Below, piece after piece: positions 24,351 through 36,070 of a stretch of DNA of 64,000 bases. This DNA comes from Flaccisagitta enflata (Eukaryota; Chaetognatha; Sagittoidea; Aphragmophora), in NCBI GenBank assembly GCA_965153355.1, contig OZ231126.1, forward strand, positions 13,516,001 to 13,580,000, given 5' to 3'. The notes under the pieces were generated by a model. It was not told where the DNA came from, did not search any database, and saw only the letters and a program-made list of their open reading frames with translations. Within the stretch, counting starts at the first letter, position 1. Each line of letters starts with the position of its first letter. The position numbers and the translations under genes are program-made.

Positions 24351-24362
24351 ATTGTTGTTGTT
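23143..24362. repeat. Four tRNA-like modules alternating with (GTT)n arrays
   Basis: A-box-like and B-box-like pairs at 23151/23195 (B: GTTCGAATCC), 23704/23747 (TGGAGCAGCGGTAGC, GGTTCTAATCC), 23976/24019 (TGGAGCGGTGGTAGC, GGATCAATTCC) and 24141/24184 (AGATCGAATCT). Box spacing is 43-44 bases in all four. (GTT)n runs lie at 23561-23657, 23821-23921 and 24257-24362; a CAG/GCA-rich stretch (Ala-coding) is at 23335-23525. Stems look degenerate, so these are more likely tRNA-derived SINEs or tRNA pseudogenes than working tRNAs. Confidence 0.55.
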
Positions 24363-24365
24363 TAA

Positions 24366-24800
24366 GGGCGATGACCTATGCTTTCACACATGTGGGGGAT
24401 TTTCTCCTTCTCCTTCTCCTTCTCTGACGTACCCCCCCTCCCTCAGCCTCGAGGCCCATATCTCAGCCTTGAGGCCCATATCCCAGCCTTGAGGCTGAAA
24501 TCCCAGTTTTGAGGCCCAAATCCCCACCCCAAGGCCCATATTCCAGGGATTTGGGCCTCAAGACTGGGATTTGGGCCTAGAGGCTGGGATATGGGCCTCG
24601 AGGCTGAGATATAGGCCTCGTGGCTGGGGAAGGGGGGAGTACGGAGGAGAAGTAGAAGGAGAAAATCCCCCATTTGTGTGAAAGCATAGGTCATCGACCC
24701 CTTCGGGGCCGCTGCCCTGGTCCCCCCTCAACTTCAACCACAACCTACTTAAGCAGGGCACAGGTACCGCTGACCATCTAACGCTTTTGCGACTATTGTT
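24366..24800. mobile_element. Family A foldback, left end truncated
   Basis: Begins at GGCGATGACCTATGCTTTCA directly after a (GTT)n run. The units switch orientation near 24545; the right side is complete through the CTTCAACCACAACCTAC block and ends GCTTTTGCGACTATT. Confidence 0.8.
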
Positions 24801-24874
24801 TTTGATGTTTTTGATGTTGTTGTTGTTGTTGTTGTCTTTGTTTTGGCGAGAGGCGAAGCAACCCCAATGGAGAC

Positions 24875-25415
24875 AATGGCTCATTCGGGTGCGTCAACAT
24901 GCAAAAGGTTTTTTGATCAGATGGTCATCATCAGGAATTGTTGGGACATTGATTTTAAGATACTTACCGTTTTTCTTTGTCCAAATTTCATTCATCTTCC
25001 GTTTTTCTCTAAATCCCCATTTAGCCCCTAATTTGTATATTGTAGTGCAGCTGGTTTTGCACCTGGATCATTGATGACAAGGAAAAAAATCAAAACACAT
25101 TGGTTCTTTCATTTTTTATACTATAAGAAATTAGTCAAAATCTTCTGCTTTTATACAAGATGATTTAGTAATAGAAAAAACATAATTTTTAAAATGATTT
25201 TTTTGTCTCATTTTCAACAAAACTGGGTGCAGTCGCTAAAAGTATATATATATTTGACAATCTTTACATACGCTAAAAAAACGGAAGATGATTGAAATTG
25301 AAAAAAATAAAAACGATAAGTGTCTTGTAATTAGTATCATCATACTCCCTGATGATGATGAGCTGATCAAAAGACCTTTTGCATATTGACACACCCGAAT
25401 GGCTCATGCTTGGCT
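24875..25415. mobile_element. Foldback (MITE-like) element
   Basis: Left GGCTCATTCGGGTGCGTCAA then ATGCAAAAGG and GATGATCATC-type sequence; right TTTTGCATATTGACACACCC and GAATGGCTCATG, inverted. No ORF. Confidence 0.7.
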
Positions 25416-25424
25416 TGGCTTTGA

Positions 25425-26480
25425 GCATGGAAGCCTGGATTTGAATGTCGCGACTGGGACTTGAGCTTAAAGCCTTCAGTAAAGGTTGGGATCTAAGCTT
25501 CTAATTTAGAGTTTAAGGCTCTAGGCTGAGATTTGAGCCTAGTGGCTGGGACTTGAGCCTGAAAGCTGGTATTTGAGCCTTGAGGCTTGGTTTTTAGCCC
25601 AAGGGTGGATTTTGAGCCTCAAGACTGTGATTTGAGTCTCAATATTTGGATTTTAGCCTAAAAGCTAGGATTTGAGCCTCAATACTTGGACTTGAGCCTT
25701 GAAAATAGGACTTGAGCCTATAAGGAGGGGGGTGGGAATGGATGGAGGAGAAGAACAAATCTTCCATGGATTGCTTATGGTCAGAAGTACCCGATGCCCT
25801 GCTTGTAGGACCAAGTGAAGAAGTTAATGGGGATCAGGGCAGCAGCACCACTGGGGTGAATTTCCCGACATCCTTGAAGGGCATAATCAAGGCCTTAGGT
25901 GACTGATTTAGGTGACTGAAGTTGGACTAGAGTCCTGAAGAGCGGATTTGAGGTCCATAAGTTGCAAATGCGTTACATGGTCAGCGATACCCGAGCCCTG
26001 CCTATTTAGGCTGTGATTGTAACTGAGGGAGGGAGCAGGGCCAATGACCTTTGCTTTCACATATAGGGAAATTTCTCCTTCTTCTCCTTTTGGTGGTTGG
26101 GATTTGGGCTTTTCGGTGGAAGCCTTAGGGCGAGATTTAGTTGTTAAGGATGGGATTTAGGCCATGAGGCTAAGATTTGGGTGTCAGGGCTGGTTTTCTG
26201 CTTGAAGCAGGGATTTGGGCCTTTGGGTTGGCATTTGGGCCTTAAGGCATGGAGATGGATCTCACAGCTAGAATTTAGGCCTCGAGGCTGGGATTTGGGC
26301 CTTGAGGTTAGGATTTGGGTCTTGAGGCTGGGATTTGGGTCTTGAGGCAGGAATTTGGGTCTTGAGGCTGGAATTTGGTTCTCGAGGCCAAGGGGGGAGG
26401 GGGTTACACAGAAGAAAGAGGAGGAGAAGGAGAAATTTCCCCATATGTGAAAGCACGGGTCATCCGCCCCTTTGTGACAA
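25425..26480. repeat. Degraded family A arms
   Basis: Diverged 20-bp units (GGATTTGAGCCTCAAGACT) in one orientation with two worn copies of the hairpin and CTTTCACATA blocks (near 26050 and 26440). The outer GGTCAGCGATACCCG block is recognisable at 25980. Confidence 0.6.
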
Positions 26481-26679
26481 ATTTATGGTCTGGAGGGCAG
26501 GCTCAGGCTTAATTTTAGGCTTTGAGGAGAGAATTAGGCCTAAGTGGGCAACCGGATGGAGGGGGAACGACAGATTAATGGAAGGAACAACATCTGGAAA
26601 TCATAGGTCATTGGTCCGCTCCAGAGCGCTGCCCAAAAGTGGAGTGTGAGCATGGCAGAGCCCCCCCCCCCAAAAAAAA

Positions 26680-27170
26680 TAGTCGCAAAAGCGTTAGATG
26701 GTCAGCGGTACCCGTTGCCCCTATGTGAGTGTATGTGGGTGTGAGGTGGTAAGTGGGGCAGCGGCCCCGAAGGGGCCAATGACCTTTGCTGATTTTATTT
26801 GAGCCTGGAGGCTGGGATTTGAGCCTGGAGGCTTGGATTTGAGCCCGGAGGCTGGGATTTGAGCCTGGAGGCTGGGATTAGAACCTGGAAGCTGAGATTT
26901 GAGCCTCCAGGCTGGGATTTGAGCCTCGAAGGTCGGACTTGAGCCTGGAGGCTGGGATTTGAGCCTGGAGGCTGGGATTTGAGCCTCGAGGCTGGGATTT
27001 GGGCCTCGAAGATGGGATTTAGGCCTCGAGACTGGGATATGGGCCTCATAGTAGGATTTGGGTCGGGGGGGGGGACGGAGGGGACGGAAGAAGAAGAAGG
27101 AGAAGGAGAAAATTCCCCATATGTGTGAAAGCATAGGTCATCGACCCCTTCCGGGCCGCTGCCCAAAAAC
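26680..27170. mobile_element. Family A element, one arm orientation
   Basis: Starts AATAGTCGCAAAAGCGTTAG with GGTCAGCGGTACCCGTTGCC, then the hairpin block at 26758, about 13 units of GGAGGCTGGGATTTGAGCCT, and ends with CATATGTGTGAAAGCATAGG plus the inverted hairpin block. Confidence 0.8.
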
Positions 27171-28760
27171 AGGTCGCCCAAGGGCAATATGTGGTCAAGA
27201 ATACCTATTGCCCTGCTTTGCGAATCGAACTGAGAGGAAGCAGGGCTGCGGTACCGAGGGGACAAAGTCCTGTGGAACACAGGGGGACTTTTGTTTGTCT
27301 TTTGGGCAGCGGCCCCAAAGGGGACGAAGTCCTGTAGAACACAGGGGACTTTCGTTTGTTCGTTCGTTCGTTTGTTTGTCCGTTTGTCCCCCCCAGGCCC
27401 TCTCAGGCCTGGAATCTGCCCTCTCAGACCAAAAATCTGCCTTAACAGGCCTGAAATCTGCCCTCTCAGGCCTTGAATCGGCCCTCTCAGGCCTTGAATC
27501 TGCCCTCTCAGGCCTGGAATTTGACCTTTCAGGCCTGAAACCTGCCCTCTGAGGCCTAAAACCTGTCCTCTCAGGCCTAAAATCTGCCCTCTCAGGCCCA
27601 AAATCTGCCCTCTCAGGCCTGAAATCTTCCCTCTCATATTCAAGGCCTGTGAGGGCAGATTTCAGGCCTGAGAGGGCAGATTTCAGGCCTGAGAGGGCCT
27701 AGGGGGACGAACGGATGGACAAACGAACGAACGAACGAATGAACGAACGAACAAACAAAAGTCCCCTGTGTTCTACAGGACTTCGTCCCCTTTTGGCCGC
27801 TGCCCTGCCTCTCATTCCAATTTACAACCAAGCAAAGCAGGGCAACGGGTATCGCTGACCATTTATTGCCCTTAGGCGACCTGTTGTTTGTCTTTTGGGC
27901 AGCGGCCCCGAAGGGGATGAAGTCCTGTAGAACACAGTGGGACTTTCGTTCGTCCGTTCGTTCGTGCATGCCCCCCCCCTCATCAGGCCCCTTTGGCCTC
28001 TGAGACCTCAAATCTGGCCTCTCAGGCCTCAAATCCAGCTTCTCATGCCTAAAATCCGGCCTCTCAGGCGTCAAATCCGGCCTCTCAGGCCTCATCCAAC
28101 CTCTCAGGCCTCAAACCAGGCCTCAAATTAGGCTTCTCAGGCCTCAAATACAAATTCTCAGGCCTCAAACCTGGCCACCCAGGCCTCAAATTAGGCCTCT
28201 CAGGGCTCAAATCTCTAAGCCTCAATTCATTGCTCTCAGGCTTCAAATTAGTCCTCTGACCTTTCAAGCCTTAATCCAGCCCTCTCAAGCCTCAAGTCAG
28301 CCCTCTCAAGCTTCCGATTGGCATTCTCAGGCCTTACATCAGTCTTCTTAGACCTCAGTTTAGGCTCTTGAAGGCCTTCAGTCAGCCCTCTATAGCATCT
28401 CATCCACTTCTTCAGGCAGGACAAACGAAAGTCCCCCTGTGTTCTACAGGACTTTGTCCCCTTCGGGGCCGCTGCCCTGCTTCCCCTCATTTCATTTCAC
28501 AATCACTCAAAGCAGGGCAACGGGTATCGCTGACCACATATTGCCCTTGGGCGACCTGTTGTATGTTCGTTTGTTCGTCCATCCATTTGTCCGTCCATCC
28601 ATCTCCCCCTGGCCCTCTCAGATTTTAGGCCTGAAAGGGCAGATTTTAGACCTGAGAGGGCCTGGGGGGTTGGACGGATGAACGGACAAACAAACAGACG
28701 AACAAACCAAAGTCCCCCTGTGTTCTACAGAACTTAGTTTCCTTCGAGGCCGCTGCCCAA
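27170..28760. mobile_element. Cluster of family B foldbacks
   Basis: At least three B units in a row (27170-27305 partial; 27303-27890; 27895-28560) plus a partial at 28560-28760. Each has the outer block GGGCAATATGTGGTCA or its inverse, the hairpin block, GTCCTGTAGAACACAGGGG, (GTTC)n or (GAAC)n, and 21-bp unit arms that switch orientation centrally. The 27895 copy uses a variant unit (CTCAGGCCTCAAATCCGGC). Confidence 0.8.
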
Positions 28761-28799
28761 AAAACAGTGCTAAACTCCCAGTTGCCCTGAGGGAGCATC

Positions 28800-29990
28800 T
28801 TCAAGGTTGATTTAAGGGTTAGAGGGTAGATTTCAGGCCTGGAGGGCAGATTTGAGGTCTGGAGAGCAGACTTTAGGCCTGGGGTGATTTGAATTCTGAA
28901 GGTCTGATTTAAGGCCTAGAGGGCTTGATTGAGGTCTTGGAGGACTAATTTGAGAGCTTGGAGTGTAAAAATCAGGCTTAAGAGAATGCTGATTGAGGTC
29001 TCGATGGCCAAGGGGGGAAGGAAACATGATAGTCGCAAAAGCGTCAGATGGTCAGCGGTACATGTGCCCGGCCTAAGTAAGTTATGTTTGAAGTTGAAGG
29101 AGGTGCAGGGCAGCAGCCCCAAAAGGGTCGACAACCTATGCTTTCACACATATGGGGAATTTTCTCCTTCTTCTCCTCCTTCTCCTCCCTCTTTTTCCCT
29201 ACTCCCTCAAATCCCAGCCTTGAGGCCAAAATTCCAGTCTCTTGATGGCTAATGAGGGGGACAGAAAGACAGATGGATGGAAGGACAGACAGACGGACGC
29301 GTGGACGGAAATTTCCCCCTGTGTTCTACAGGACATTGGCCTTTTGGGGTCGCTGCCCAAAAAGTGGGGAAACAAGTGTTTTCAATACTTTTTGAGCAGT
29401 GGCCCCAAAGGGCGTACATCCCCCCTACTGAGCTACCTCTCACACCCTAAGTCAGCCCTTCCAGATCCCAAATCAGCCCTCTAAGCTCAGAAATCAGCCC
29501 TCCCAGGCTTAAAATCGGCCCACTCAGACTTTCAGGCCCAAAATCAGCCCAGTCAGGCCTAAAACTAGCCTTATCAGTTTCAAAATTAATTCTCTCACGC
29601 CTCGCGCCTATATTCAGCTCTCTCTAGCATAAAATTTACCCTGTGAGGGCTCATACTTTCCCTCTGAAATCTGTTTACTCAGGGCTCAAGTCAGCTCTCA
29701 AATTGTCCATTTCAGGTCTCAAATCGAACCTCATCCCTGATCCCATATAAGCCTTTGACCCCCCCCCCCCCCCCCATTGAGCCCCTAAATGCCTAATTTC
29801 TCACCCCAAGCAAATGATTCTGCCCTTTACAGGACGTCTGGAAAATACATCCCTTTGGGGTGAATTTACAGGACATTGGCCCTTTGGGTCCACTGCCTTG
29901 CTTTCACTCCACTTCTTCAGCTGATCACTCCAAGACTGATTTAAAACCTATGAAGACTGATTAAAAGCCTTGGAGGCCTAGGGGGGGGGA
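28800..29990. repeat. Mixed and degraded family A and B arms
   Basis: Worn B units (GGCAGATTTGAGGTCTGGA) to 28975; an A end at 29030-29250 (ATAGTCGCAAAAGCGTCAGA, then hairpin and ACACATATGGGGAATTTTC blocks); a B left end at 29255-29420; then diverged units to 29960. A (C)n tract lies near 29758-29775. Confidence 0.6.
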
Positions 29991-30469
29991 CGGACAATTC
30001 TGGGACGGACAAAGAAATGGACCATGAATTCCGTCTCATTTTCATACATATAAACTAAGGCCAATGTGCATTGACCGACCGACAACATTGGTCCAACTTT
30101 GGAGAGAGAGAGAGAGAGAGGGATGGATGGATATTTTACTACCGTCGAGACTACACGTCTATACTATAGACTCTATAGGAGTGATCTTTCATTTCTGTCA
30201 TTTCTCATTTCATTTGGCTTCGTTTTTTGCGCTTTTTGTCTTTGGGTCATTGTAGTAGTCATAACAAAAGACAGATAGGCGGACTGACAGACATACAAGC
30301 TGACAGAGTCATTTCTCTTCAGTATTGTGAAGAGTTGGCGATTCCGCTTCGTTAGCGACATAGGGAAAGAAAAGAGAACGAGAAAGGGGGAGAGGAAGAA
30401 ATAGAAAGAGAAAAAGAGAGAAGGTATTTGGTGTTGCATTTTGTATTCCCATCGAATTTGTTGCTTGTC

Positions 30470-30746
30470 TTCACTTTTCCGCATTACGTCGACGAGGCAC
30501 CGCCCCATCTTGCGGACACTAATTCAAATTTCGTTGTTCCGAATTCCACCAACTTCAGCGGCGATGTGTTCAGCTTTCAGCTCCGCAATCTTCCGCGGCC
30601 GTCGATTGTACTATCGCAGACCCGACAGACCACGAAGAGAGAAAGAGAGAGAGAGAGTTGATAACAAGGCCGTGTGGATCGTCGAACAAATGCGCGACAG
30701 GCTGACCAACCAACCGATAGACACAGCCACCGAAAAACAAGGCTAA
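30470..30746 (+). CDS. Exon-like segment, frame unresolved
   Basis: GC-richer than its surroundings and coding-like in two plus-strand frames. One reads DEAPPHLADTNSNFVVPNST and on through FSGDVFSFQLRNLPRPSIV, closing in a GA run. The other reads AMCSAFSSAIFRGRRLYYRR and, across the GA run, VDNKAVWIVEQMRDRLTNQP to a TAA at 30744. A splice in the GA-rich stretch near 30640 could join them. No domain recognised. Confidence 0.3.
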
Positions 30747-30867
30747 ACATCTCAACATCCCTCATGCATGGCGCGATCTCGCCACTGGACCTACAGAAAC
30801 GGAGGAATCAATTTTTGCAATCCAAATCATGCTCAAACCACCAATCTGCATGTCATCACAATTTATA

Positions 30868-31020
30868 GTCGCGGACACGTGACTCTACCCCTTGCTGAGT
30901 TGGTCGGTAGGTCAGTAGGTCGGACCGTTACAAACTTTTTCAAATTTCGAGCGTTTTTTGCATTACTGCTCCTGCCCGACCATCCGCAACTGGATTGCCG
31001 TGTATCCGGACTTGTTTTTC
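30868..31020 (-). mobile_element. Family C repeat, short copy
   Basis: TAGTCGCGGACACGTGACTC, GGTCGGTAGGTCAGTAGGTC, CTGCTCCTGCCCGACCATCC, ending GCCGTGTATCCGGACTTGTT. Confidence 0.6.
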
Positions 31021-31289
31021 AACCTTCAGATCACCAAATGTTGGGTTTATCTACTACGTAATCCCGCACTCATTTGCAGGTTATGAAGTGATCGTCAACA
31101 TTAGATTTACCCACGTTAAATCTTCACTATACAATATAACCTCGGTTTTCTTTCACCCTGATTTAACGAACGAATTAAGTGTGATCATTAATTATACTGT
31201 CTTATATATGACATGTGATAGGGTTATTAGAAATACAAAAATGCTTGCTACTTCGTGTATGTAAAAAAAAACTAACAAAAACTACCTAT

Positions 31290-31935
31290 CTACCTATCAA
31301 CAGGGTCCACAAATGTGTAAAAAGCTTGATCTAATTTCATCTACTTGTTACTTCAAAACCAATTTTAGGTCGAGGAATCAGCTCAGACCATCAAAAAAAT
31401 TGTCCGGTCAAGATTTAGGACGCTACCGCTGCATATCTCAGGTCAAAAGGCCACATAAGGTCAAAATTTCAAAGTGGGAAATTTGAACATATGATTGCAG
31501 ATTCAAAATCCTTGCAAAAAAAGTATCAAAAGAAAGTGTCTTTCTTTTTCTGATATTCCAACTAGAACATTGTCTGATTTAACTTTAAAGGTCATATTTG
31601 GGTAAAATTTGCTGTTTTATTTAAAATTGTGTTTATTTTAATGTTTAACGATAATTTTGACAATGTTCAAGAAGGAATATCAAAAAAGAAAGGCACTTTC
31701 TTTTAGTAGTTTTTTTGCAAGGATTCTGAATCTGCAATCAGATTTTCAAATTTCCTACTTTGAAATTTTGACCTTATATAGCCTTTAGATCTGAGATATG
31801 CAGCGGTAGCGGCCCAAATGTTGACCGGAGAATTTTTTTGATGGTCTGAGCTGATTCCCCACTCTAAAATTGGTCTTGTGACAAGTGGATGAAATTATAT
31901 CACGTTTTTACACATTTATGGACCCTGTTTATCTA
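31290..31935. mobile_element. Foldback (MITE-like) element, ACAGGGTCCA ends
   Basis: Long inverted arms of about 300 bp from CAACAGGGTCCACAAATGTG to ACACATTTATGGACCCTGTT. Shared inner motifs: GAATCAGCTCAGACCATCAA, ATATGCAGCGGTAGC, TTGCAAGGATT. CTACCTATC repeats occur on both sides. Confidence 0.8.
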
Positions 31936-32204
31936 CCTATCATAAACTACCTATCTACCATAGGACATGGAAAAACTATTCTTTACTGAACTTTTTTCCC
32001 TACCCGACTTACATCAGAAAGGAGAAAATCACCAAAATGAGACCATTTTTATAACATTCAATTTGAAATTGGCGAATCATTATAATGAAGAAATTTGATC
32101 AAACTAACGAAGTAATACTGCCTCACAATATGGTTGAAAACCAAACAGGGAGGGGGGAGGGATAATTTCAAAACATAGAAACAGTTTTGTCGATGAACTT
32201 CACT

Positions 32205-32990
32205 ATGTCCACTTGAAATATTGGCAAGTTGAGAGATTACAGTATGATTGTTTTCATTTGCAACATTTCATGACGACATAACTCCAAAAGTTGTAGAGAT
32301 AATCCATTTCTGAAAAAAGATACTGAAAGATATTCAAAATATATTTCATAACATAAAACTCCTAAGACTTTTCAAAGAAAATTTGATCCAATTATCTTAC
32401 TATTAGTTGTAAGGCATATTTGACCAAAAAAAAAACTATTCTTAATGTTTTGAGATAGTCTGTTTTTCTTTAGATTGCTCTCATTTCTAAACGATTTGAC
32501 CTACAGATACCAGGTTCAAATCAAATCAAATGAAAGAAAATTTGATGTAGTTTTAGAAAAGAAAAAGTAAGAAACCTTTTTGAAACATGTGTTCCTGCTG
32601 ATATTATAGAAAATGTATTCAAGACATCAAATCAGTGCTTAGTTTAAAGAAGACTTAAAAACTACTTCAAATTATCTTTCATTTGAGAGCAATCTGGCAT
32701 CTGTAGCTCAAACCGTTTAGAAATAAGAACAATTTAAAGATATACAGTCCATCCGTAAAATTTTGCCAAATTTGTCAATTTGCCAATTTGTCAAGTAAGT
32801 TTTAGGGTTCCCTTAGTATTGAGATTGCCAAATGCCTCTAAAGAGATCCTTTGACTGATATATCATAAAATGTATTTTCATTATCTTTTAAGGACTTTTT
32901 TTCAGAATCTAATTATCTTAATTACTTTTTGAATTACGTCGTCCTGTAATGTTGCAAACAAAAACAATCATACTGTATTATGGCACCAAC
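32205..32990. mobile_element. Foldback (MITE-like) element
   Basis: Left TACAGTATGATTGTTTTCAT with TTGCAACATT and ACGACATAA; right TTACGTCGTCCTGTAATGTT, GCAAAC and CAATCATACTGTA, inverted. No ORF. Confidence 0.65.
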
Positions 32991-33239
32991 CAATTTGCTT
33001 GCTCACTTGCTTGACCATTTTCTGTTGAGCGAGCAATCAAATGATTCATAACACTGACTTCTGATCCGCTATTTTATTGCTCATGTTGTCACTATATGGT
33101 AATAAGCCCATTTGTGGTATACGTACCACAGATTCATTCCCCTTACAAAAAAGCCCTTGTAAAAAGGGGAAATAGCTAGTTCCATGTTACCTTTCAATCC
33201 ATCCAAATGCCGCAAATCAAGGGATTGTGGAAGTCTGAA

Positions 33240-33560
33240 GGTTGAGAGCGGTAGATAGGGTGAGTGTTGTAGATAGGGTGAGGGAGGTAGACAGAATGAG
33301 GGAGAAGGGTTAAGGAGGAAGACAGGGTGGGGCACATGGTGTGACGGAGGTACTTGGTTTGAGGTAGAAACATGGGGTGAGGGAGGAACGCAGGGTAAGT
33401 AGTAAACAAAGGTGAGGGCAAAATACAAGCAGAGCAGGTGATGTCGAAACAGCTCAAGAGCAAACTACAGGGTAAGGGTAAAACACTGAGTGGGTGAACA
33501 ACAAGAAGCAAGTTCAAAGGATGAGGCTGAAATATGGGGAGAGGGCAAAAAACGCAGGGA
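33240..33560. repeat. Purine-rich minisatellite
   Basis: Irregular units of GGGTGAGGGAGGTAGACAGA type; opposite-strand Pro/Leu/Ser frames are by-products. Confidence 0.7.
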
Positions 33561-33644
33561 TGAGGGATAACAAGGCCAAGAGATGTCTAATAGATGCGTC
33601 CTCTTTAGATATAAGATATTATCATACAAATTATTAAGATATAC

Positions 33645-34245
33645 TACCTGAATTAAAAAAAACGCAAGTTTTTCTACAGCTCATTTTTGGGCCTTTGGCT
33701 CACTTAAGACATAATTTATTGGTGACCAAATTGAAGCTTTTTTCAAGGGCTTTCTTTTGAGCGCAATCCCACATCTGTAGCTTGATTCGTTTAGAAGTTA
33801 TACCCAAAAGAAGGTGCAGGGGTCAAAAATTTAAAACGCAGTCTGAGGAAAAAAAAGATCATTTCGGGGTGAAGGTGATGGAGTAATTGCACCGCTATGA
33901 GGAATCAGGCATTGTTTTACCCATGCTGTCTGCTTTCATAGTTCTTATATTTGGGTTCCTCGATGTCTGTGATGAAAAATGAAACACCGAATCTGATTAA
34001 TTACAATAAAACCTTCAAAACCATCATGGACTCTTAACTGAAAATCAAAGGAAAACATCTTTAAAGTAAATATCACTTTTGCATGGGGATTTCTCCGCAT
34101 CAGCTTGATTCTGAAGGCTAAAAGTCTTGGATGTGATGTATGGAAGCTCAAATAAACTAAACCAGGTCGCAAAATGCTTCTCAGATGGAAAAAGTAGCCT
34201 TATTCAATCACCTCTATGAGAAACTTGCGTTTTTTTTAATTCGGG
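33645..34245. mobile_element. Foldback (MITE-like) element
   Basis: Left TACTACCTGAATTAAAAAAA with ACGCAAGTTTTTC; right GAAACTTGCGTTTTTTTTAA with TTCGGGTAGTA, inverted. The interior is not obviously paired. Confidence 0.65.
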
Positions 34246-34304
34246 TAGTAATAATATGAAAATATAAAGATTTAGAGATAAAGAGAATAATAAAAACTGA
34301 TTCC

Positions 34305-34432
34305 TCTCTCCCCCTCCCCCCACTCCCCTCCCCTCCCCCCACGCCTCCCCACCCCTCCCCCCACGCCTCCCCACTCCTCCCCCCCACGCCTCCCCACCCC
34401 TCCCCACCCCTCCCCACCCCTTCCCCCCACGC
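34305..34432. repeat. C-rich minisatellite (CCCCACGCCTCCCCACCCCT)
   Basis: About six units of 16-22 bp. The minus strand has closely spaced GGGG runs, so a G-quadruplex is possible there. Confidence 0.85.
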
Positions 34433-35789
34433 CATAAAGTCATAAAGAGACATGAAGAGAAATGAAGAGAAAGCCTTAAAAAGCGCATTTTAAAATTTTC
34501 GCATTACGGACGGACAGACAGACATTCAGACAGACCAAGGGAAACCCTCTTATAGAGATGCGAGGACGCATCTAAAAATGCGAGTATTAAAGAAGAAAGA
34601 AGGGTTGGGGGGAAAATCAATTAATAGCAAGACAGTGGATAACAGAAGACCATAAGGTGAGAGAAACATGGGGGAGCAAAATAGGGTCATGGAGAGACAT
34701 TGATAGGGAAGAAGTGGAGGATAGGGGCAAAATGGGAGAAAACAGGGTGAAAAGAGAAAAACAGAATACATGAGCGGCAAATAAGTGATAGAAAAATGTG
34801 GGGTAGATGACAAACAGGGTGAGCAATAAAAAACAAAATATGAGCAAGAAATGTGTAGTGAGAGAAAAATGTGATGGCGAAACAGGGAATTAGAAAGTAT
34901 AAAGTCAAAGATGAATGGAAACATGAATTTGAAGGACACACAGCGCAAGAAACAATGGGTGAGGGAGACACTTACGCCAAGGAATGAAAGGAAAACAAGG
35001 CTGGATACACTGCAATCCAGTTGCGGATGATTGGGCAGGAGCAGTAAAGCGAAAACCGCTCCGAATTCAAAAAAGTTTGTAACCTACCGACCCATCAACC
35101 GACACAGCAAGGTGTCCGCGTCTAAAAACGAAAAAAAAACAAAAACAAAATACTAGATTAAAGAGAAACCTGGGGTTGAGATGCAGGTTATATGGGGAAA
35201 CATGAAGCGGGTTAGTAACACAGGGAATGGTAGAAGAGGGGCAAAAGAGAAACATGGGAGGAAGGAGAAACATGTGAGCAAGAAGAAAACATGTGAGCAA
35301 GAAGAAAAAGTTGAGGACGGAAGTCTGAAAACAAAATATAGCTATATAGGACAAATTGATGGAGAAGACATAGGGCTTAGGTAAGGCAAGGGAATAACAT
35401 GGATCGAGGAAGGGGGAGGGGTAAACAGAGTGAGGGCAAAAAGATAGAGAAAACATGGGGGTGAAGGGAAACATGTAGTGAGCGGCAGACAAAGGTTAAG
35501 GGGAAACAGAGGGTAAGAGGCAAATAGAGGGGAAGAGGGAAACACAGGGGAAGAGGGAAACAGGAGGTGGAAAACAAGGGGGCGAGGGAGAAACAATGGG
35601 CTTGGGGTAATTTTGGAAAAGGGCTGGAGGAGGGGGAAACATGGGACAAGGGCAAACTATGGGGCAAGGGAGTAGCATGAGATTAACATGGGACAAGGGG
35701 GAAACCGGGTGGTGGGGATAGGAAGTGAGAGGAAAGTATGGGAGATGGAGTAGTAAAGCAAGCCAAGGGAAAAGGGGTAGTGGGAAATA

Positions 35790-36070
35790 GACGAGGGGGG
35801 AACAATAAGCAAGGGAAAACAATGGATGAGGGAGAGAAAATTAGGGCAGGGGGTAGACAAGGGTATGGGACAAAGTGTACAGGGCATGTGGGGAAAACAA
35901 GGCAAAGGGGGGGAACAAGGCACAGGGGGGGAACATGGGATGATGGGAGAACATGGGATGATGGGAGAACAAGAGACGAATAAAGGACAAGGGGGAAAAG
36001 TGAAAAACTAGACCAGAAAGGGAAGCATGTGATGATAGGGAAAATAAGGGGCAAGAAAAAACATGGGAGA
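35790..36070. repeat. 281-bp direct duplication, copy 1
   Basis: GACGAGGGGGGAACAATAAG through ACATGGGAGA matches 37468-37748 at constant offset 1678, with apparently no differences (the encoded frames are identical). Confidence 0.9.
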
